A DNA stretch of 36,607 bases from Sulfurospirillum sp. (GCA_016744795.1 JADGDR010000017.1:1-36607), one strand, 5' to 3'; shown: positions 24,510 to 34,456, numbered from the stretch's first letter. Program-made: numbers and translations. The notes: generated by a model from the letters alone, not told the origin.

Positions 24510-26522
24510 ATGCTGGGACCAGAGAATATTGTCTTGCTTATTATATCGTTTGTTTTGCTTGTCTTAGTTCTACTAAAATCAAGAAAAATCAAAGAACTCA
24601 CTACTGCATGTGAAGAAAAAACTCTTTACTTAGACTCCATAAACCTACCTATTTTTTATAAAAACAAAAATGGAAAATATACAGGTTGTAATAAAGCTTT
24701 TGATAAAAATTTTAAAGATTTTAAGACAAAAACCATTGATGAACTTAAAGAGTTTAGAACAACCTGTGAAAAAGAGTGTGAACTAACATATGATAACGAT
24801 ATAAAAAAACCTACCTTAATAAACTTTACAAACTTTCTTAATGGCTCCGTAGGAATATTGCTTGACATAAGCCAACTAAAAGAGAACAATGCAATTCTAC
24901 GAAAGAAAAAAGAGAATTTAGAACTTGTTTTAAAAGGTTCACGTGAAGGATACTGGGAATGGGATATAAAAACAGATGCGCTTAAACTATCAAAACGGGC
25001 AAAAGAGATTTTAGGATATAAAGAGAATGAAAAAGCACCTGAAAATATAACTGATTGGATGAATATAGTAGAGTCTTATGATATATCAAGAACAAATGAA
25101 GCTCTATCAAAACATATAAGAGGAGAAAGTGCGTTTATAGATATAGAACATCGTCTTAGAACTTCACTTCAAGAATTATGGGTAAACTTTAGAGGAAAAG
25201 GTATATATAACTCTAGAAATGAAATAATAAAAGTATATGGAACCTTAAGAGATATAAGCACACAAAGAATTGAGATAGCAAAACTCACACAGCAAAAAGA
25301 CCTATTTATGACTTTCATGGATAATCTACCAGCTTTAAGTTTTATTAAAGACAAACAAGGTAATTACATCTATATAAATAGTTACTACCAAAAAATATTA
25401 GGTTTCAAAGAATGGAAGGACAAAAATACTAGAGAAATTTTTGATAAAGAGACAAGTAAAAATATTATTGAGAATGATAGAGAAGCTTTTTACGAGGGTA
25501 AACATAAACATGAAGAGTATATTCCAAATGAAGAAGGAATAACAAAACTTTTTGAAACATACAAGTTCCCAATAGAAAATGAAAATGAAAAAGTTTTATG
25601 TGGCTTTGGTTTAGATATCACTCAAGAAAAACTATATAAAAATAAAATAGAACTTTTTTCTAAAATATTTGATAATACTAGTGAAGCTATAATGTTGACA
25701 GATAAAAAAGGAATAATTATTGCCATAAATAATGCTTTTAAAAATGTTACAAAATTCATTGGCAAAGATGTTATAGGTAAAAACCCAAATATAAGGAAGT
25801 CAGGAAAACATAGCAAAGAATTTTATACAAAAATGTGGAAAGAACTAATGACAAAAGGTTCATGGTCAGGGGAAATGTTTAATAGACACAAAAATGGAAT
25901 AATTTATCCAGAATTAATGAACATAAGTACAATAAAAAATGACAAAGGTAAAATAACAAACTTTGTAGGTATTTTTCAAAGCATAGAACGCCAAAAACTA
26001 ATGGAAGCTCAACTAAAAAGAAGAGCACACTATGATATTTTAACAAATTTACCTAATAGAACTCTCTTTTATGATAGGCTTGAACAAGCAATGCAAAGAG
26101 CACATAGAGATAAGAGTATGATGGGTATCATATTTATAGATTTGGATGATTTTAAGATTATAAACGATACTAAAGGACATGGTGCTGGTGATATTGTGTT
26201 AAATAACATTGCTAAAAAATTAACTAAGGTAATAAGAGATAGTGATACTGTAGCAAGATTAGGTGGTGATGAATTTGTTATCATTTTAGAAAAAATAGGT
26301 CTCTTATCAGATATATCATATGTAGCCGATAAAATTATCTCTGAAGTGAAAATTCCTATACCAATCAGCAATACGCAAACATGTAACATAGGAGTAAGTC
26401 TAGGTATAAGCGTCTATCCAAACCAAACTACAAATAAAAAAGAGCTACTAGAGTTTGCAGATAAAGCTATGTACGAAGCAAAAAATAGCGGTAAAAACTG
26501 TTATAAGATGTATGTTAATTAA
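24510..26522 (+). CDS. PAS-domain diguanylate cyclase with intact GGDEF and inhibitory site
   Basis: 670 residues. One N-terminal membrane segment (about 6-22, IVLLIISFVLLVLVLL). A short PAS-like region (about 40-95) follows, then PAS/PAC units near 120-240 (GSREGYWEWDIKTDALKLS), 265-370 (DNLPALSFIKDKQGNYIYIN) and 380-495 (DNTSEAIMLTDKKG...FVGIFQSIE). The GGDEF domain (about 500-670) has GGDEF at 585-589 and a product-inhibition RxxD (RDSD, 576-579) five residues before it. It should make c-di-GMP in response to cytoplasmic cues. The second PAS (WEW, PAC) resembles energy or redox sensors, but no cofactor residue is certain. No EAL domain. Single gene, with the OmpR-type regulator gene 34 nt downstream. 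Confidence 0.9.
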   Translation: MLGPENIVLLIISFVLLVLVLLKSRKIKELTTACEEKTLYLDSINLPIFYKNKNGKYTGCNKAFDKNFKDFKTKTIDELKEFRTTCEKECELTYDNDIKKPTLINFTNFLNGSVGILLDISQLKENNAILRKKKENLELVLKGSREGYWEWDIKTDALKLSKRAKEILGYKENEKAPENITDWMNIVESYDISRTNEALSKHIRGESAFIDIEHRLRTSLQELWVNFRGKGIYNSRNEIIKVYGTLRDISTQRIEIAKLTQQKDLFMTFMDNLPALSFIKDKQGNYIYINSYYQKILGFKEWKDKNTREIFDKETSKNIIENDREAFYEGKHKHEEYIPNEEGITKLFETYKFPIENENEKVLCGFGLDITQEKLYKNKIELFSKIFDNTSEAIMLTDKKGIIIAINNAFKNVTKFIGKDVIGKNPNIRKSGKHSKEFYTKMWKELMTKGSWSGEMFNRHKNGIIYPELMNISTIKNDKGKITNFVGIFQSIERQKLMEAQLKRRAHYDILTNLPNRTLFYDRLEQAMQRAHRDKSMMGIIFIDLDDFKIINDTKGHGAGDIVLNNIAKKLTKVIRDSDTVARLGGDEFVIILEKIGLLSDISYVADKIISEVKIPIPISNTQTCNIGVSLGISVYPNQTTNKKELLEFADKAMYEAKNSGKNCYKMYVN

Positions 26523-26556
26523 CAAACCATTTATATAAAAGGGTTAAGATACAATT

Positions 26557-27237
26557 ATGAATCCAAATATAATAATGATAGAAGACGATACAGAATTAGC
26601 ACAAATATTAACAGACTTTCTTAAAAGATACAATGTTACAGTAGAAAACTACGAGGATCCTTATCTTGGTATTAGTGCATTAAGTTTAAAACAATATGAT
26701 CTACTTATACTTGACCTTTCACTTCCTGGTATGGATGGGCTAGATATATGCAAAGAAATAAGAACTAAAAGCGATATACCAATCATAATTTCATCTGCAA
26801 GAAGTGATGTAGATGATAAGATAGTAGGACTAGAACTTGGAGCTGATGACTATTTGCCAAAACCATATGAACCAAAAGAACTATATGCTAGAATTATGAG
26901 CGTTTTAAGGCGATCTAAACGAACTTCAAATCCTACTAAAAATGAGAAAAATAGTGATTTAAAACTAAGCAAAAATAATGATATTATACTCTTTCATGAA
27001 AATGAAATTTCACTTACAAGAGCTGAGTTTGAAGTACTATCTTACATGATAAAAAAAGACAACTGTGTAATTCCAAGAAGTGAACTTATAGGAAATGCCC
27101 CATCTCTCAATAGTCAAAGTGATAGCCGAAGCCTTGATGTTCTCATAAGTAGAATAAGATCTAAACTAGGAGAGAGTTCAAAGGAACAAAAACATATAAT
27201 CTCTATACGTGGTATAGGTTATAGACTTCAATTATGA
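26557..27237 (+). CDS. OmpR/PhoB-family response regulator
   Basis: 226 residues. Receiver domain with acidic EDD (9-11), Asp53 in LLILDLSLPGMDG, Ser/Thr switch in IIISSARS, and Lys in LPKPYEP. C-terminal winged helix (about 135-226: ISLTRAEFEVLSYMI, SRSLDVLISRIRSKLGE, IISIRGIGYRL). This is the classic PhoB/OmpR output. It overlaps the kinase gene by 4 nt, so the two form one two-component system. The pair resembles the ArsRS-type systems of Campylobacterota. It may control the efflux operon that follows, but that is only positional. Confidence 0.92.
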   Translation: MNPNIIMIEDDTELAQILTDFLKRYNVTVENYEDPYLGISALSLKQYDLLILDLSLPGMDGLDICKEIRTKSDIPIIISSARSDVDDKIVGLELGADDYLPKPYEPKELYARIMSVLRRSKRTSNPTKNEKNSDLKLSKNNDIILFHENEISLTRAEFEVLSYMIKKDNCVIPRSELIGNAPSLNSQSDSRSLDVLISRIRSKLGESSKEQKHIISIRGIGYRLQL

Positions 27238-28457
27238 AGTGGTATAACTCACTTATAACCAAAATAACTCTCATATTTACACTAGCTCTTATAGGAGTAG
27301 TGGCTGTTTTATATATCATCCATATACAAATAAAAGAGATTGAAACTGAGAATATACAACGATTTGCAAAAGTAATTTTACAAAATTCCTATCAAAATAA
27401 TAAAATTGATATAAAAGCACTTCAAGAAGCTGGTTTTACATTAGTTAAAGACAGTTCTTTAAAACAGATTATTCTAGAAAATAAAAGATTCACTCCACCT
27501 ATAAGGCATATGAGAAATCAATATAACAATCAAAAAAGCAGATTTAAAGTTATAGAGCATAATAGAGATTTTTTTCTCTCAATAGGAAGGAATTTAGTTT
27601 TTCGCACTCCTCATGAAAAAGATATATTTCCTAAAATAATTTTCCCCATCAGTGCTGTTTTATTTATAATTTTTTTGTATATTGCCACAATAAGAAGCAT
27701 CTTGCCTCTTTATGATCTAAGACAAAAAGTCAAAGAATTTGCAGATGGCAACTACAATATAGATTGTAAAAGTAATAAAAAAGATGAAATTGGAATCCTC
27801 TCAAATGAGTTTGATAAAAGTGTAAAAAAAATAAAAAAACTAAGAGATTCAAGACAACTGTTTTTGCGAAACATCATGCATGAACTTAAAACCCCTATAA
27901 CAAAAGGGAAATTATCCTGCGAAATGATTGAAGAATCAAATTATCAAAATATACTAAAAAATGTATTTAGAAGGCAAGAAACTCTCTTAAATGAATTTGC
28001 TAGAATAGAAAAATTAAGTGCAAATGAGCTTAATATAAACACTCAAGAATACTCACTTCAAGATATAGTAGACTTCTCTTTTGATATTTTAAATCACGAA
28101 AAAGAAAATGTTACATGTAAACTAACCCCTATGACAATACAAGCTGACTTTGAGCTTTTTGCAACTGCTCTTAAAAATCTACTAGATAACGGCATAAATT
28201 ACTCTGATGATAAACATGTGACTATGGAATCAAATACAAAACAAATTATAATATCAAATAGTGGTAAAGAGTTAGAATTTCCACTACAAAACTATGCGGA
28301 ACCATACTTTCTAGATTCTAAAAAAGCAAAAAGTTCACGAGGGCTTGGTTTTGGACTTTTTATAACTTTAAATATCTTCAGATTACACAATGTAAACATA
28401 CAATACAAAAGACAGAAGAATAAAAATTTATTTATTATTAATCTAAATAAAAATTAA
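27234..28457 (+). CDS. ArsS-type sensor histidine kinase
   Basis: 407 residues. Two membrane helices (about 8-29 and 133-152) enclose a periplasmic domain of about 100 residues. A HAMP-like linker (PLYDLRQKVKEFADGNY) follows, then H-box RNIMHELKTPITKGKL with His216, N-box LKNLLDNGINYS and G-box SRGLGFGLF. The H-box and following stretch (QETLLNEFARIEKLSA) are typical of the ArsS family of Campylobacterota, named for acid-responsive signalling in Helicobacter. The classical DxGxG box is replaced by a short NSGKE segment, usual for this family. The signal it senses here is unknown. Confidence 0.9.
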   Translation: MKWYNSLITKITLIFTLALIGVVAVLYIIHIQIKEIETENIQRFAKVILQNSYQNNKIDIKALQEAGFTLVKDSSLKQIILENKRFTPPIRHMRNQYNNQKSRFKVIEHNRDFFLSIGRNLVFRTPHEKDIFPKIIFPISAVLFIIFLYIATIRSILPLYDLRQKVKEFADGNYNIDCKSNKKDEIGILSNEFDKSVKKIKKLRDSRQLFLRNIMHELKTPITKGKLSCEMIEESNYQNILKNVFRRQETLLNEFARIEKLSANELNINTQEYSLQDIVDFSFDILNHEKENVTCKLTPMTIQADFELFATALKNLLDNGINYSDDKHVTMESNTKQIIISNSGKELEFPLQNYAEPYFLDSKKAKSSRGLGFGLFITLNIFRLHNVNIQYKRQKNKNLFIINLNKN

Positions 28458-28504
28458 TTTGTATTAAAACTGTTAATTTAATAACTATCTTATAAAAAAA
28501 GGGC

Positions 28505-28510
28505 TACAAT
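28505..28510 (+). promoter_or_regulatory. Predicted -10 box of the efflux operon
   Basis: TACAAT just before the TetR-type palindrome at 28518-28530, giving a leader of about 240 nt. Confidence 0.4.
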
Positions 28511-28517
28511 TCAAATG

Positions 28518-28530
28518 ACTGACAGTCAGT
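28518..28530. promoter_or_regulatory. TetR-type operator candidate
   Basis: ACTGAC-A-GTCAGT, a perfect 13-nt palindrome with outer bases partly symmetric. It sits at the likely transcription start of the efflux operon, whose last neighbour is a TetR repressor gene. The placement fits direct repression. Confidence 0.65.
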
Positions 28531-28670
28531 TATATGGGAGAAAATAATTTATCAATCAATAAATTAATTAAATTATATGCTATGAACTTAGATATAATTT
28601 TAAATTCTACAAATTATAAACTTCAATAAATTTTTAACAATACACTAGATGAAATATACAAAGAGTAAAC

Positions 28671-28766
28671 ATGATAATAACCGAAAAAAGAAAAAAGAAA
28701 AAAATTAAATTACACAAACAAATTGAAACTTTGATGCAATTGCTAAAGAAAAATAATGAATATTAA
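28671..28766 (+). CDS. Possible 31-residue basic leader ORF overlapping tolC
   Basis: ATG at 28671 opens a 31-codon frame, MIITEKRKKKK then IKLHKQIETLMQLLKKNNEY, ending inside the start of the TolC-like gene. It is very Lys-rich with an amphipathic helix at the end. A weak ribosome binding site (AAGAG) precedes it, and tolC itself has almost none. Translation of this ORF could therefore couple to tolC. It might equally be chance in A-rich DNA. The rest of 28458-28755 holds only the promoter and operator. Confidence 0.35.
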   Translation: MIITEKRKKKKIKLHKQIETLMQLLKKNNEY

Positions 28767-29988
28767 ATATATATTGTGCCTTTTTCCACTCATATTAAAC
28801 GCTAATCCACTTTTAAATTTAGTTGAAAAAAGTCTTCAAAATGAACAAGAAATATCTGCTAACTTCCAAATACAAGAAGCAGATTCTCAATTAAATGCTA
28901 TAAAAAATTCTTATCTACCCTCCCTTAGTGTAGGAGCAAATTATATAAATACTTCTGAAACAAGATTACTAAATGATCCAAAAGACACTTTAGCCCCATA
29001 TGCTAAAATTACCTATAGTATCTATGATGGTGGTAAAAAAACTGCTCTAATCAAACAAGTTCAAAATATTAAAAAATCAAAGGAATATTCTTTAAAAAAT
29101 ATAAAAAATTTACTCACTTTAAATACCGTTAAAATTTACTATAATATTTTAAGCATTAAATCTTCAATCAAAGCAAAACAATTACAAATCGAACAATTGC
29201 AAGCAGATGTAAAAAGGCTAGAAAAGTTTTTATTTGCAGGTATGATTTCAAATGATAAACTAGAAAGGATCAGAGCTAAACTAGCTCTTAGTAGTACTCA
29301 AAAATCAGAATTATTGTTAAGATTTCAAAGTTTAAAATTTGATTTAGAAGAGCTAACAGGTGTTGTTTCTTCTGCAAAAAGTGGTTCTTTTTTAAAAAAT
29401 CCTAAAAACATGAAAAAGATGGAAAGAGATGACATAAAAGCATATGAAAAATATTCCCTCTCCTTGAAAGAAGAAGCTAACTCTAAAAAATCAGAAGCTT
29501 ATCCTCAATTGATTTTAGAAAATACTTATACAAATTACGATTTAAATTTTAAATCAAACCCAATGAATATTCCATCAAATCATTCACAAAATAAATTACT
29601 TTTGCATGTACAATGGAAAATTTTTGATTTTGGAGCAACAACAAACAAATACGAAGCGTCTTTACTAAAATTCAAACGAAGTCAAAACGAGCTAAGTTTA
29701 GAAAAAAGAAAAGCTAATATACGTTACAAACATAGCATTAAAGCTCTAAAATTAGCAAAACTAAAAATCAATTCTGAAAAAGCAAGATTAAAATCTTCAA
29801 ATCTAACATTTGATGCAATTTTGAAAAAATTTAAAGTTGGACTAGTTAATAATGTAACATATCTCGATGCATTAAGTGCAAAATATAGCTCATTTGCTGG
29901 TTTAGAAAAAGCAAAAAATGACTACGAAATACAAAAAGCAGAATTTTATTATTTTGCAGGAATATCTATCAAGGAACAAATACAATGA
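28756..29988 (+). CDS. TolC-family outer-membrane efflux protein
   Basis: 410 residues with a signal peptide (MNIKYILCLFPLILNANP). Two repeats of long coiled-coil helices and short beta stretches (YLPSLSVGANYI, PYAKITYSIYDGGKK; later YPQLILENTYTNYDL, VQWKIFDFGATTNKYEAS) are the usual outer-membrane-factor pattern, including the YDGG/FDFG turns. It forms the channel through the outer membrane for the RND pump. It overlaps the adaptor gene by ATGA. The substrate of the pump is not evident. Confidence 0.9.
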   Translation: MNIKYILCLFPLILNANPLLNLVEKSLQNEQEISANFQIQEADSQLNAIKNSYLPSLSVGANYINTSETRLLNDPKDTLAPYAKITYSIYDGGKKTALIKQVQNIKKSKEYSLKNIKNLLTLNTVKIYYNILSIKSSIKAKQLQIEQLQADVKRLEKFLFAGMISNDKLERIRAKLALSSTQKSELLLRFQSLKFDLEELTGVVSSAKSGSFLKNPKNMKKMERDDIKAYEKYSLSLKEEANSKKSEAYPQLILENTYTNYDLNFKSNPMNIPSNHSQNKLLLHVQWKIFDFGATTNKYEASLLKFKRSQNELSLEKRKANIRYKHSIKALKLAKLKINSEKARLKSSNLTFDAILKKFKVGLVNNVTYLDALSAKYSSFAGLEKAKNDYEIQKAEFYYFAGISIKEQIQ

Positions 29989-30725
29989 TTAAAAAAGCTC
30001 TCTTTAGTTTACTTCTTCCTCTTAGCATTTATGCTAATGAGGTTTATGCCACATTTAATGTTGAAGCATTGCAAGAGGCTAAACTCTCTTTATCCCTACC
30101 AGGTATTGTTAGATCTTTACATGTAAAGATAGGTGACATTGTTAAAAAAGGTGATTTACTTCTAGAATTAGAAAATTCAACAGAATTAGCAAATATACAA
30201 TTGGCAAAAAATGAAATTGAACTTGCACATATTGCAACAAATCATTCAAAAAATGATTTACTAAGATATGCAAAAATAAAAGACGTTATAGATGAAGAAT
30301 TATATGAAAAAATAGAATATTCATATAAAAAAACAGCCCTATTAGAACAAAGAGCTATAAAAGCTTATGATTTACAAAAAGTTATACTTGCAAAAAAACT
30401 TTTAAAAGCACCATATAATGGTATTATTAGTAATAAATTTGTTGAAGTTGGAGATGGAATTACAGGAGCCAATAAAGTTTTATTGACTCTAGTTAATTTA
30501 AAACATGTAAAATTAATACTAGAGTTTGATGAAAAATACTGGAATAATGTAAATGTTGGTCAAACGTTTACTTACAAAGTAGATGGTTTAAACAAAACAC
30601 TTCAAGGAAAAATATCTAAAGTTTACCCAACAGTAAATTCAAAAAGCAGAAAACTAAAAGCTGAAGTATTAACTTCTAATATATTGCCAGGTTTATTTGG
30701 TGATGGTCAAATTACAGTAAAATAA
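29985..30725 (+). CDS. RND efflux periplasmic adaptor (membrane fusion protein)
   Basis: 246 residues, short for the family (usually 330-400). Signal peptide MIKKALFSLLLPLSIYANE. The lipoyl half-motifs LPGIVRSLHVKIGDIVKKGDLLLELEN and LLKAPYNGIISNKFVEVGDGI flank a short helical hairpin (about 65-125). A beta barrel follows (KLILEFDEKYWNNVNVGQTF), and the protein ends with GLFGDGQITV, so the membrane-proximal domain is missing or very reduced. It links the RND pump to the TolC-like channel. The RND gene starts 10 nt downstream. Confidence 0.9.
   Translation: MIKKALFSLLLPLSIYANEVYATFNVEALQEAKLSLSLPGIVRSLHVKIGDIVKKGDLLLELENSTELANIQLAKNEIELAHIATNHSKNDLLRYAKIKDVIDEELYEKIEYSYKKTALLEQRAIKAYDLQKVILAKKLLKAPYNGIISNKFVEVGDGITGANKVLLTLVNLKHVKLILEFDEKYWNNVNVGQTFTYKVDGLNKTLQGKISKVYPTVNSKSRKLKAEVLTSNILPGLFGDGQITVK
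30116..30127. repeat. TTTACATGTAAA palindrome
   Basis: Exact copy inside the adaptor gene, part of ATCTTTACATGTAAAGAT (30113-30130), encoding part of SLHVKI. Confidence 0.85.
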
Positions 30726-30735
30726 ATGGAAACTA

Positions 30736-33700
30736 ATGTATAAATTTGCTATAAACAAACCAATAGCTACGCTTATGATGGTAATGTCTTTTTTAGTATT
30801 TGGATTAATTTCATATAAGACAATGCCTGTAAACCTTTTTCCTAATGTTGAATTTCCAATCATAACAATACAAACCGCATACTATGGAGAAGATCCTCAA
30901 AGTGTTGAGTCAAAAGTTACAGATAAAATAGAAGAAGCAATTTCTGGAATTGATGGCATAGATAAGATTCTTTCAACAAGTTATGAAGGATTAAGTGTTG
31001 TAACTGTAGTTTTCGATTTAGAAAGAGACATAACAGAAGCAGCAAATGATGTAAGAGATAAAATAGGTGGGATTGTTTTAGCAAGAGAGGTAGAAAAGCC
31101 TAGTGTAAAAAAAGTTTCAGGTACAAGTGGAGCCGTAATCAACCTTTTTATAGCCACTAAAAATGGTAATTTAAAAGGACTTATGCGTTTAGCTGATGAA
31201 AAAATAAAAGCTAAGTTGCAAAGAATTCGTGGTGTAGGTGAAATAAATATCATTGGATATAGAGATAGAGAAGTACGTATTTTTGTAGACCCATTTTTAT
31301 TAAATAAATATAATTTAACAGCACAAGATTTACAAAACATCATAAGAACGGAGAACATACGCAAAGGTGGGGGAAAACTTATTGGTAAAAATAGCGAATA
31401 TACACTAAAAGCAAAAGCTGATGCTTCCAGCATTGAAGACATGAAAAATCTTCGTATTCTTCCAGGAATAAAACTAAAAGATATTGCAAAAGTACAAGAC
31501 GGTTTATCAGATGCTAAAAGTTTTTCATCCTTTAATGGAAAACAAGGAATAATGATTGAAGTAAAAAAAATTGCAGGAACAAATACTCTTAACATTATTA
31601 AAGGTGTAAAAGATATTATGCCTGAACTAAAAATTATTGCAGGCTCAAATTACGAATTAAAACTTCTAAAAGATCAATCTGATAAAATTATGCAAAGTAT
31701 TAATCAAGTAACATTTGATTTAATATTTGGAGCCTTACTCGCAATTATTATTGTGTTTTTCTTTTTAAGAAATTTTACAGCAACCTTTGTTTCAGCCCTT
31801 GCCATCCCAATTTCAATCATAGGTACATTTGCTGTTATCGATTGGCTTGGTTATGATTTAAACAGACTAACTCTCATAGGTCTTACCTTGGCAATTGGTA
31901 TTTTTATTGATGATGCTATTGTTGTAATTGAAAATATAACTAAAAAAATGGAAAAAGGAATAAAACCTTTTCAAGCATCATTTGAAGGAATTAAAGAAAT
32001 TTCTTTCTCAATTTTAGCAATTTCAGCAATGTTATTGGCTGTTTTTATTCCTGTTGCTTTCATGGATGGAATAGTAGGAAAGTTTTTTAACTCGTTTGCC
32101 ATTACAATTGCCTCAGGTGTTGTAATCTCTTATATTGTGGCAATTATGTTTATTCCAATGGTTGGAGCAAGAGTTTTAAGTGAGAAACAGAGTAAATTCT
32201 TTCATTTAACCGAGCCTTTTTTTGTAAAAATTGATAAAATTTATTGTTCTATTTTAAAACCACTAATAAAATTTAAAACTCTAACAATTATTGCATCTAT
32301 GCTCATATTACTTGCTTCAGGAACACTTCTTAAAAAAATAGGAGGAGATTTTGTTCCTATGGAAGACAACAGTGAAATGAGAATTATTGTTAAAGCTCCT
32401 ATCGGCATTAATCTTGAAACAATGAAAAAAAGGATGTTGCCTATTACTAAAGAATTGGCAAAAGATAAAAAAATTGAATATACTCTTCTTTCAATTGGAT
32501 ACACAGCATCGAAAGAGATTCATAAAGCAAAACTATATGTAAAACTTGTTCCTGTTGAGCAAAGAAAGCTAAGACAAGAAGAGATTGTTGATGAATACAG
32601 AAAAAAGCTATCCCATATAAACGGTTTAAAAATCTCCGTTGAAGAAGTTCCTACAATGGATACTGGTTTAGAAAATGCAAAAATTCAAATTGTATTAAGA
32701 GGTCCAAATTTAGATATTTTAGAAAAAAAATCTCTTATTATCTCAAAAAAACTTGCTTCAATTAATGGTCCTGTTGATGTTGATACTGACTATGAAAAAG
32801 GTAAACCTGAAATTAAAATAACAATAAAAAGAGAAAATGCAAAAAGATGGGGAGTCAGTGCTCAAGAAATTGCTGGTATTTTAGGAGCAACATTTTCTAG
32901 TGATTTATCTATTAGTAATTATGAAGAAAATGGTAAACAATTTAATGTAACACTTCGTTTTTCCGATGCCAATAGAAAAACAATAAATGATTTAAAAAAA
33001 TTACAAATAAGAACATCTTCAGGAAATTTTATTCCTCTTGAAGGATTAATTAATTTTGAAGAAGACTTATGTGCAGTAGCTATTAACAGATTTGACAGAG
33101 AAAGAAAAATTCTTGTAAAAGCAAATCTATCAGGAGCTCCACTTAACAGCATTGTAGAAAATATGAATCAAAAACTAAATAAAGTTTTAAAAGATGGTTA
33201 TACATTTAAGTTTACTGGTGATATTCAAAGGATGAAAGACACAGCAACTGCTTTTGCTATGGCTGTTGGTTTAGCAGTAATTTTAATCTACCTGATTCTT
33301 GCCGCACTATATGAATCATTAATTCAACCACTAATAATTATGGTTGCAATGCCTCTATCTTTTACAGGTGTTCTTCTTGGACTTTACTTAGCAAATATGC
33401 CTTTTAGTCTTTTTGTTATGCTTGGAGTTATCTTACTCCTAGGTATGGTTGGAAAAAATGCAATTCTTGTAGTTGATTTTGCCAATAATGCAATTAAAAA
33501 AGGGAAAAATATAGATGAAGCACTTTTAGAAGCTGGAGAAAAAAGACTTCGTCCCATTTTGATGACAACCTTTGCAATGATAGGAGCTATGATGCCTCTT
33601 GCTTTTGGAACAGGAGCTGGTCATGAAGGAAATGCACCAATGGCTATTTCAATTATTGGTGGGCTTATAAGCTCAACCATATTAACTCTTTTAGTAGTAC

Positions 33701-33774
33701 CAGCAATCTATAAATTCATGTATCCACTAGATAGATGGTTAAGAAAATTTTATGAAAAAGATTTTGTAGAGTAA
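30736..33774 (+). CDS. RND efflux pump, HAE1/AcrB-like inner-membrane transporter
   Basis: 1012 residues with 12 predicted helices and two large periplasmic loops. Start INKPIATLMMVMSFLVFGLISYKTMPVNLFPNVEFP is the family N-terminus. The TM4 proton-relay aspartates are D392/D393 in GIFIDDAIVVIEN, and the second-half signature GMVGKNAILVVDFANN is near residues 895-915. It uses the proton gradient to expel hydrophobic compounds (drugs, bile-like compounds, solvents) through the adaptor and TolC partner. It belongs to the hydrophobe-amphiphile group, not the metal (CusA) group, because the metal-cluster Met/Glu signature is not seen. Third gene of the operon. Confidence 0.93.
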   Translation: MYKFAINKPIATLMMVMSFLVFGLISYKTMPVNLFPNVEFPIITIQTAYYGEDPQSVESKVTDKIEEAISGIDGIDKILSTSYEGLSVVTVVFDLERDITEAANDVRDKIGGIVLAREVEKPSVKKVSGTSGAVINLFIATKNGNLKGLMRLADEKIKAKLQRIRGVGEINIIGYRDREVRIFVDPFLLNKYNLTAQDLQNIIRTENIRKGGGKLIGKNSEYTLKAKADASSIEDMKNLRILPGIKLKDIAKVQDGLSDAKSFSSFNGKQGIMIEVKKIAGTNTLNIIKGVKDIMPELKIIAGSNYELKLLKDQSDKIMQSINQVTFDLIFGALLAIIIVFFFLRNFTATFVSALAIPISIIGTFAVIDWLGYDLNRLTLIGLTLAIGIFIDDAIVVIENITKKMEKGIKPFQASFEGIKEISFSILAISAMLLAVFIPVAFMDGIVGKFFNSFAITIASGVVISYIVAIMFIPMVGARVLSEKQSKFFHLTEPFFVKIDKIYCSILKPLIKFKTLTIIASMLILLASGTLLKKIGGDFVPMEDNSEMRIIVKAPIGINLETMKKRMLPITKELAKDKKIEYTLLSIGYTASKEIHKAKLYVKLVPVEQRKLRQEEIVDEYRKKLSHINGLKISVEEVPTMDTGLENAKIQIVLRGPNLDILEKKSLIISKKLASINGPVDVDTDYEKGKPEIKITIKRENAKRWGVSAQEIAGILGATFSSDLSISNYEENGKQFNVTLRFSDANRKTINDLKKLQIRTSSGNFIPLEGLINFEEDLCAVAINRFDRERKILVKANLSGAPLNSIVENMNQKLNKVLKDGYTFKFTGDIQRMKDTATAFAMAVGLAVILIYLILAALYESLIQPLIIMVAMPLSFTGVLLGLYLANMPFSLFVMLGVILLLGMVGKNAILVVDFANNAIKKGKNIDEALLEAGEKRLRPILMTTFAMIGAMMPLAFGTGAGHEGNAPMAISIIGGLISSTILTLLVVPAIYKFMYPLDRWLRKFYEKDFVE

Positions 33775-33799
33775 CTAATATAACTTTATAAAAATATTG

Positions 33800-33805
33800 T
33801 ATAAT
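33800..33805 (+). promoter_or_regulatory. Predicted -10 box of the TetR gene
   Basis: TATAAT 30 nt before the ATG at 33835, so the regulator gene has its own promoter besides read-through from the RND gene. Confidence 0.45.
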
Positions 33806-33834
33806 ACAAAAAAAATGGAATGTGCCTATAATAA

Positions 33835-34440
33835 ATGTTAAGAAAATCAGAAAAAAATGAAAAAAAAAGAGCTATAGCATTAGCAGCAATACCACTGTTT
33901 GCAAACTTAGGTTTGACAAAAACTTCAGTAGAAGCAATAGCAAAAAATGCGAATATTGCAAAAGGGACAGTTTATCTATACTTTAAAACAAAAGAAGAGA
34001 TAATCTTAGAAATCTGGAATTATGCTAATGAATTACTAGATAAAAAAAGAGCAGAAAACTTTACTAAAGGTTCCTCAGCTAGTGAAAAAATTAACCACTA
34101 TTTTGACTTTTCAGTTTTAGAAGAAAATCACACAATGGATATACTTCTAAAACTTTTAGCTATGAATATGTCAACTATCCTAAACTTTTCTCACGATGGA
34201 TTAGTCAAACATTTTAAACAAGAGAGAATAAAAGAGACAGATACTCTTGAAAAAATACTAAGAGAAGGTATAAATAGTGGTGAATTTAAAAACATAGATA
34301 TAAGCTTAACTGCAAATCTTCTTGCCAATAGTTTTCATGGATCACTTCTAAATTCCATTGCAATAGGCAAAAAAATAGATGAGATTAGGTCTACAATACA
34401 CCCTCAAATAGACTTTCTTATTGCTTCAATAAAGTCTTAA
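33835..34440 (+). CDS. TetR-family repressor of the efflux operon
   Basis: 201 residues. The N-terminal HTH (about 8-55) reads AIALAAIPLFANLGLTKTSVEAIAKNANIAKGTVYLYFKTKEEI, a clear TetR/AcrR signature. The C-terminal helical domain (about 70-200) should bind the inducing ligand, probably a pump substrate. It lies 60 nt after the RND gene. The palindrome ACTGAC-A-GTCAGT ahead of the operon is a probable target, by analogy with repressors of RND operons such as AcrR and CmeR. No second copy of that palindrome is seen before its own gene. Confidence 0.9.
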   Translation: MLRKSEKNEKKRAIALAAIPLFANLGLTKTSVEAIAKNANIAKGTVYLYFKTKEEIILEIWNYANELLDKKRAENFTKGSSASEKINHYFDFSVLEENHTMDILLKLLAMNMSTILNFSHDGLVKHFKQERIKETDTLEKILREGINSGEFKNIDISLTANLLANSFHGSLLNSIAIGKKIDEIRSTIHPQIDFLIASIKS

Positions 34441-34456
34441 GTAAACTTTAGGTAAA

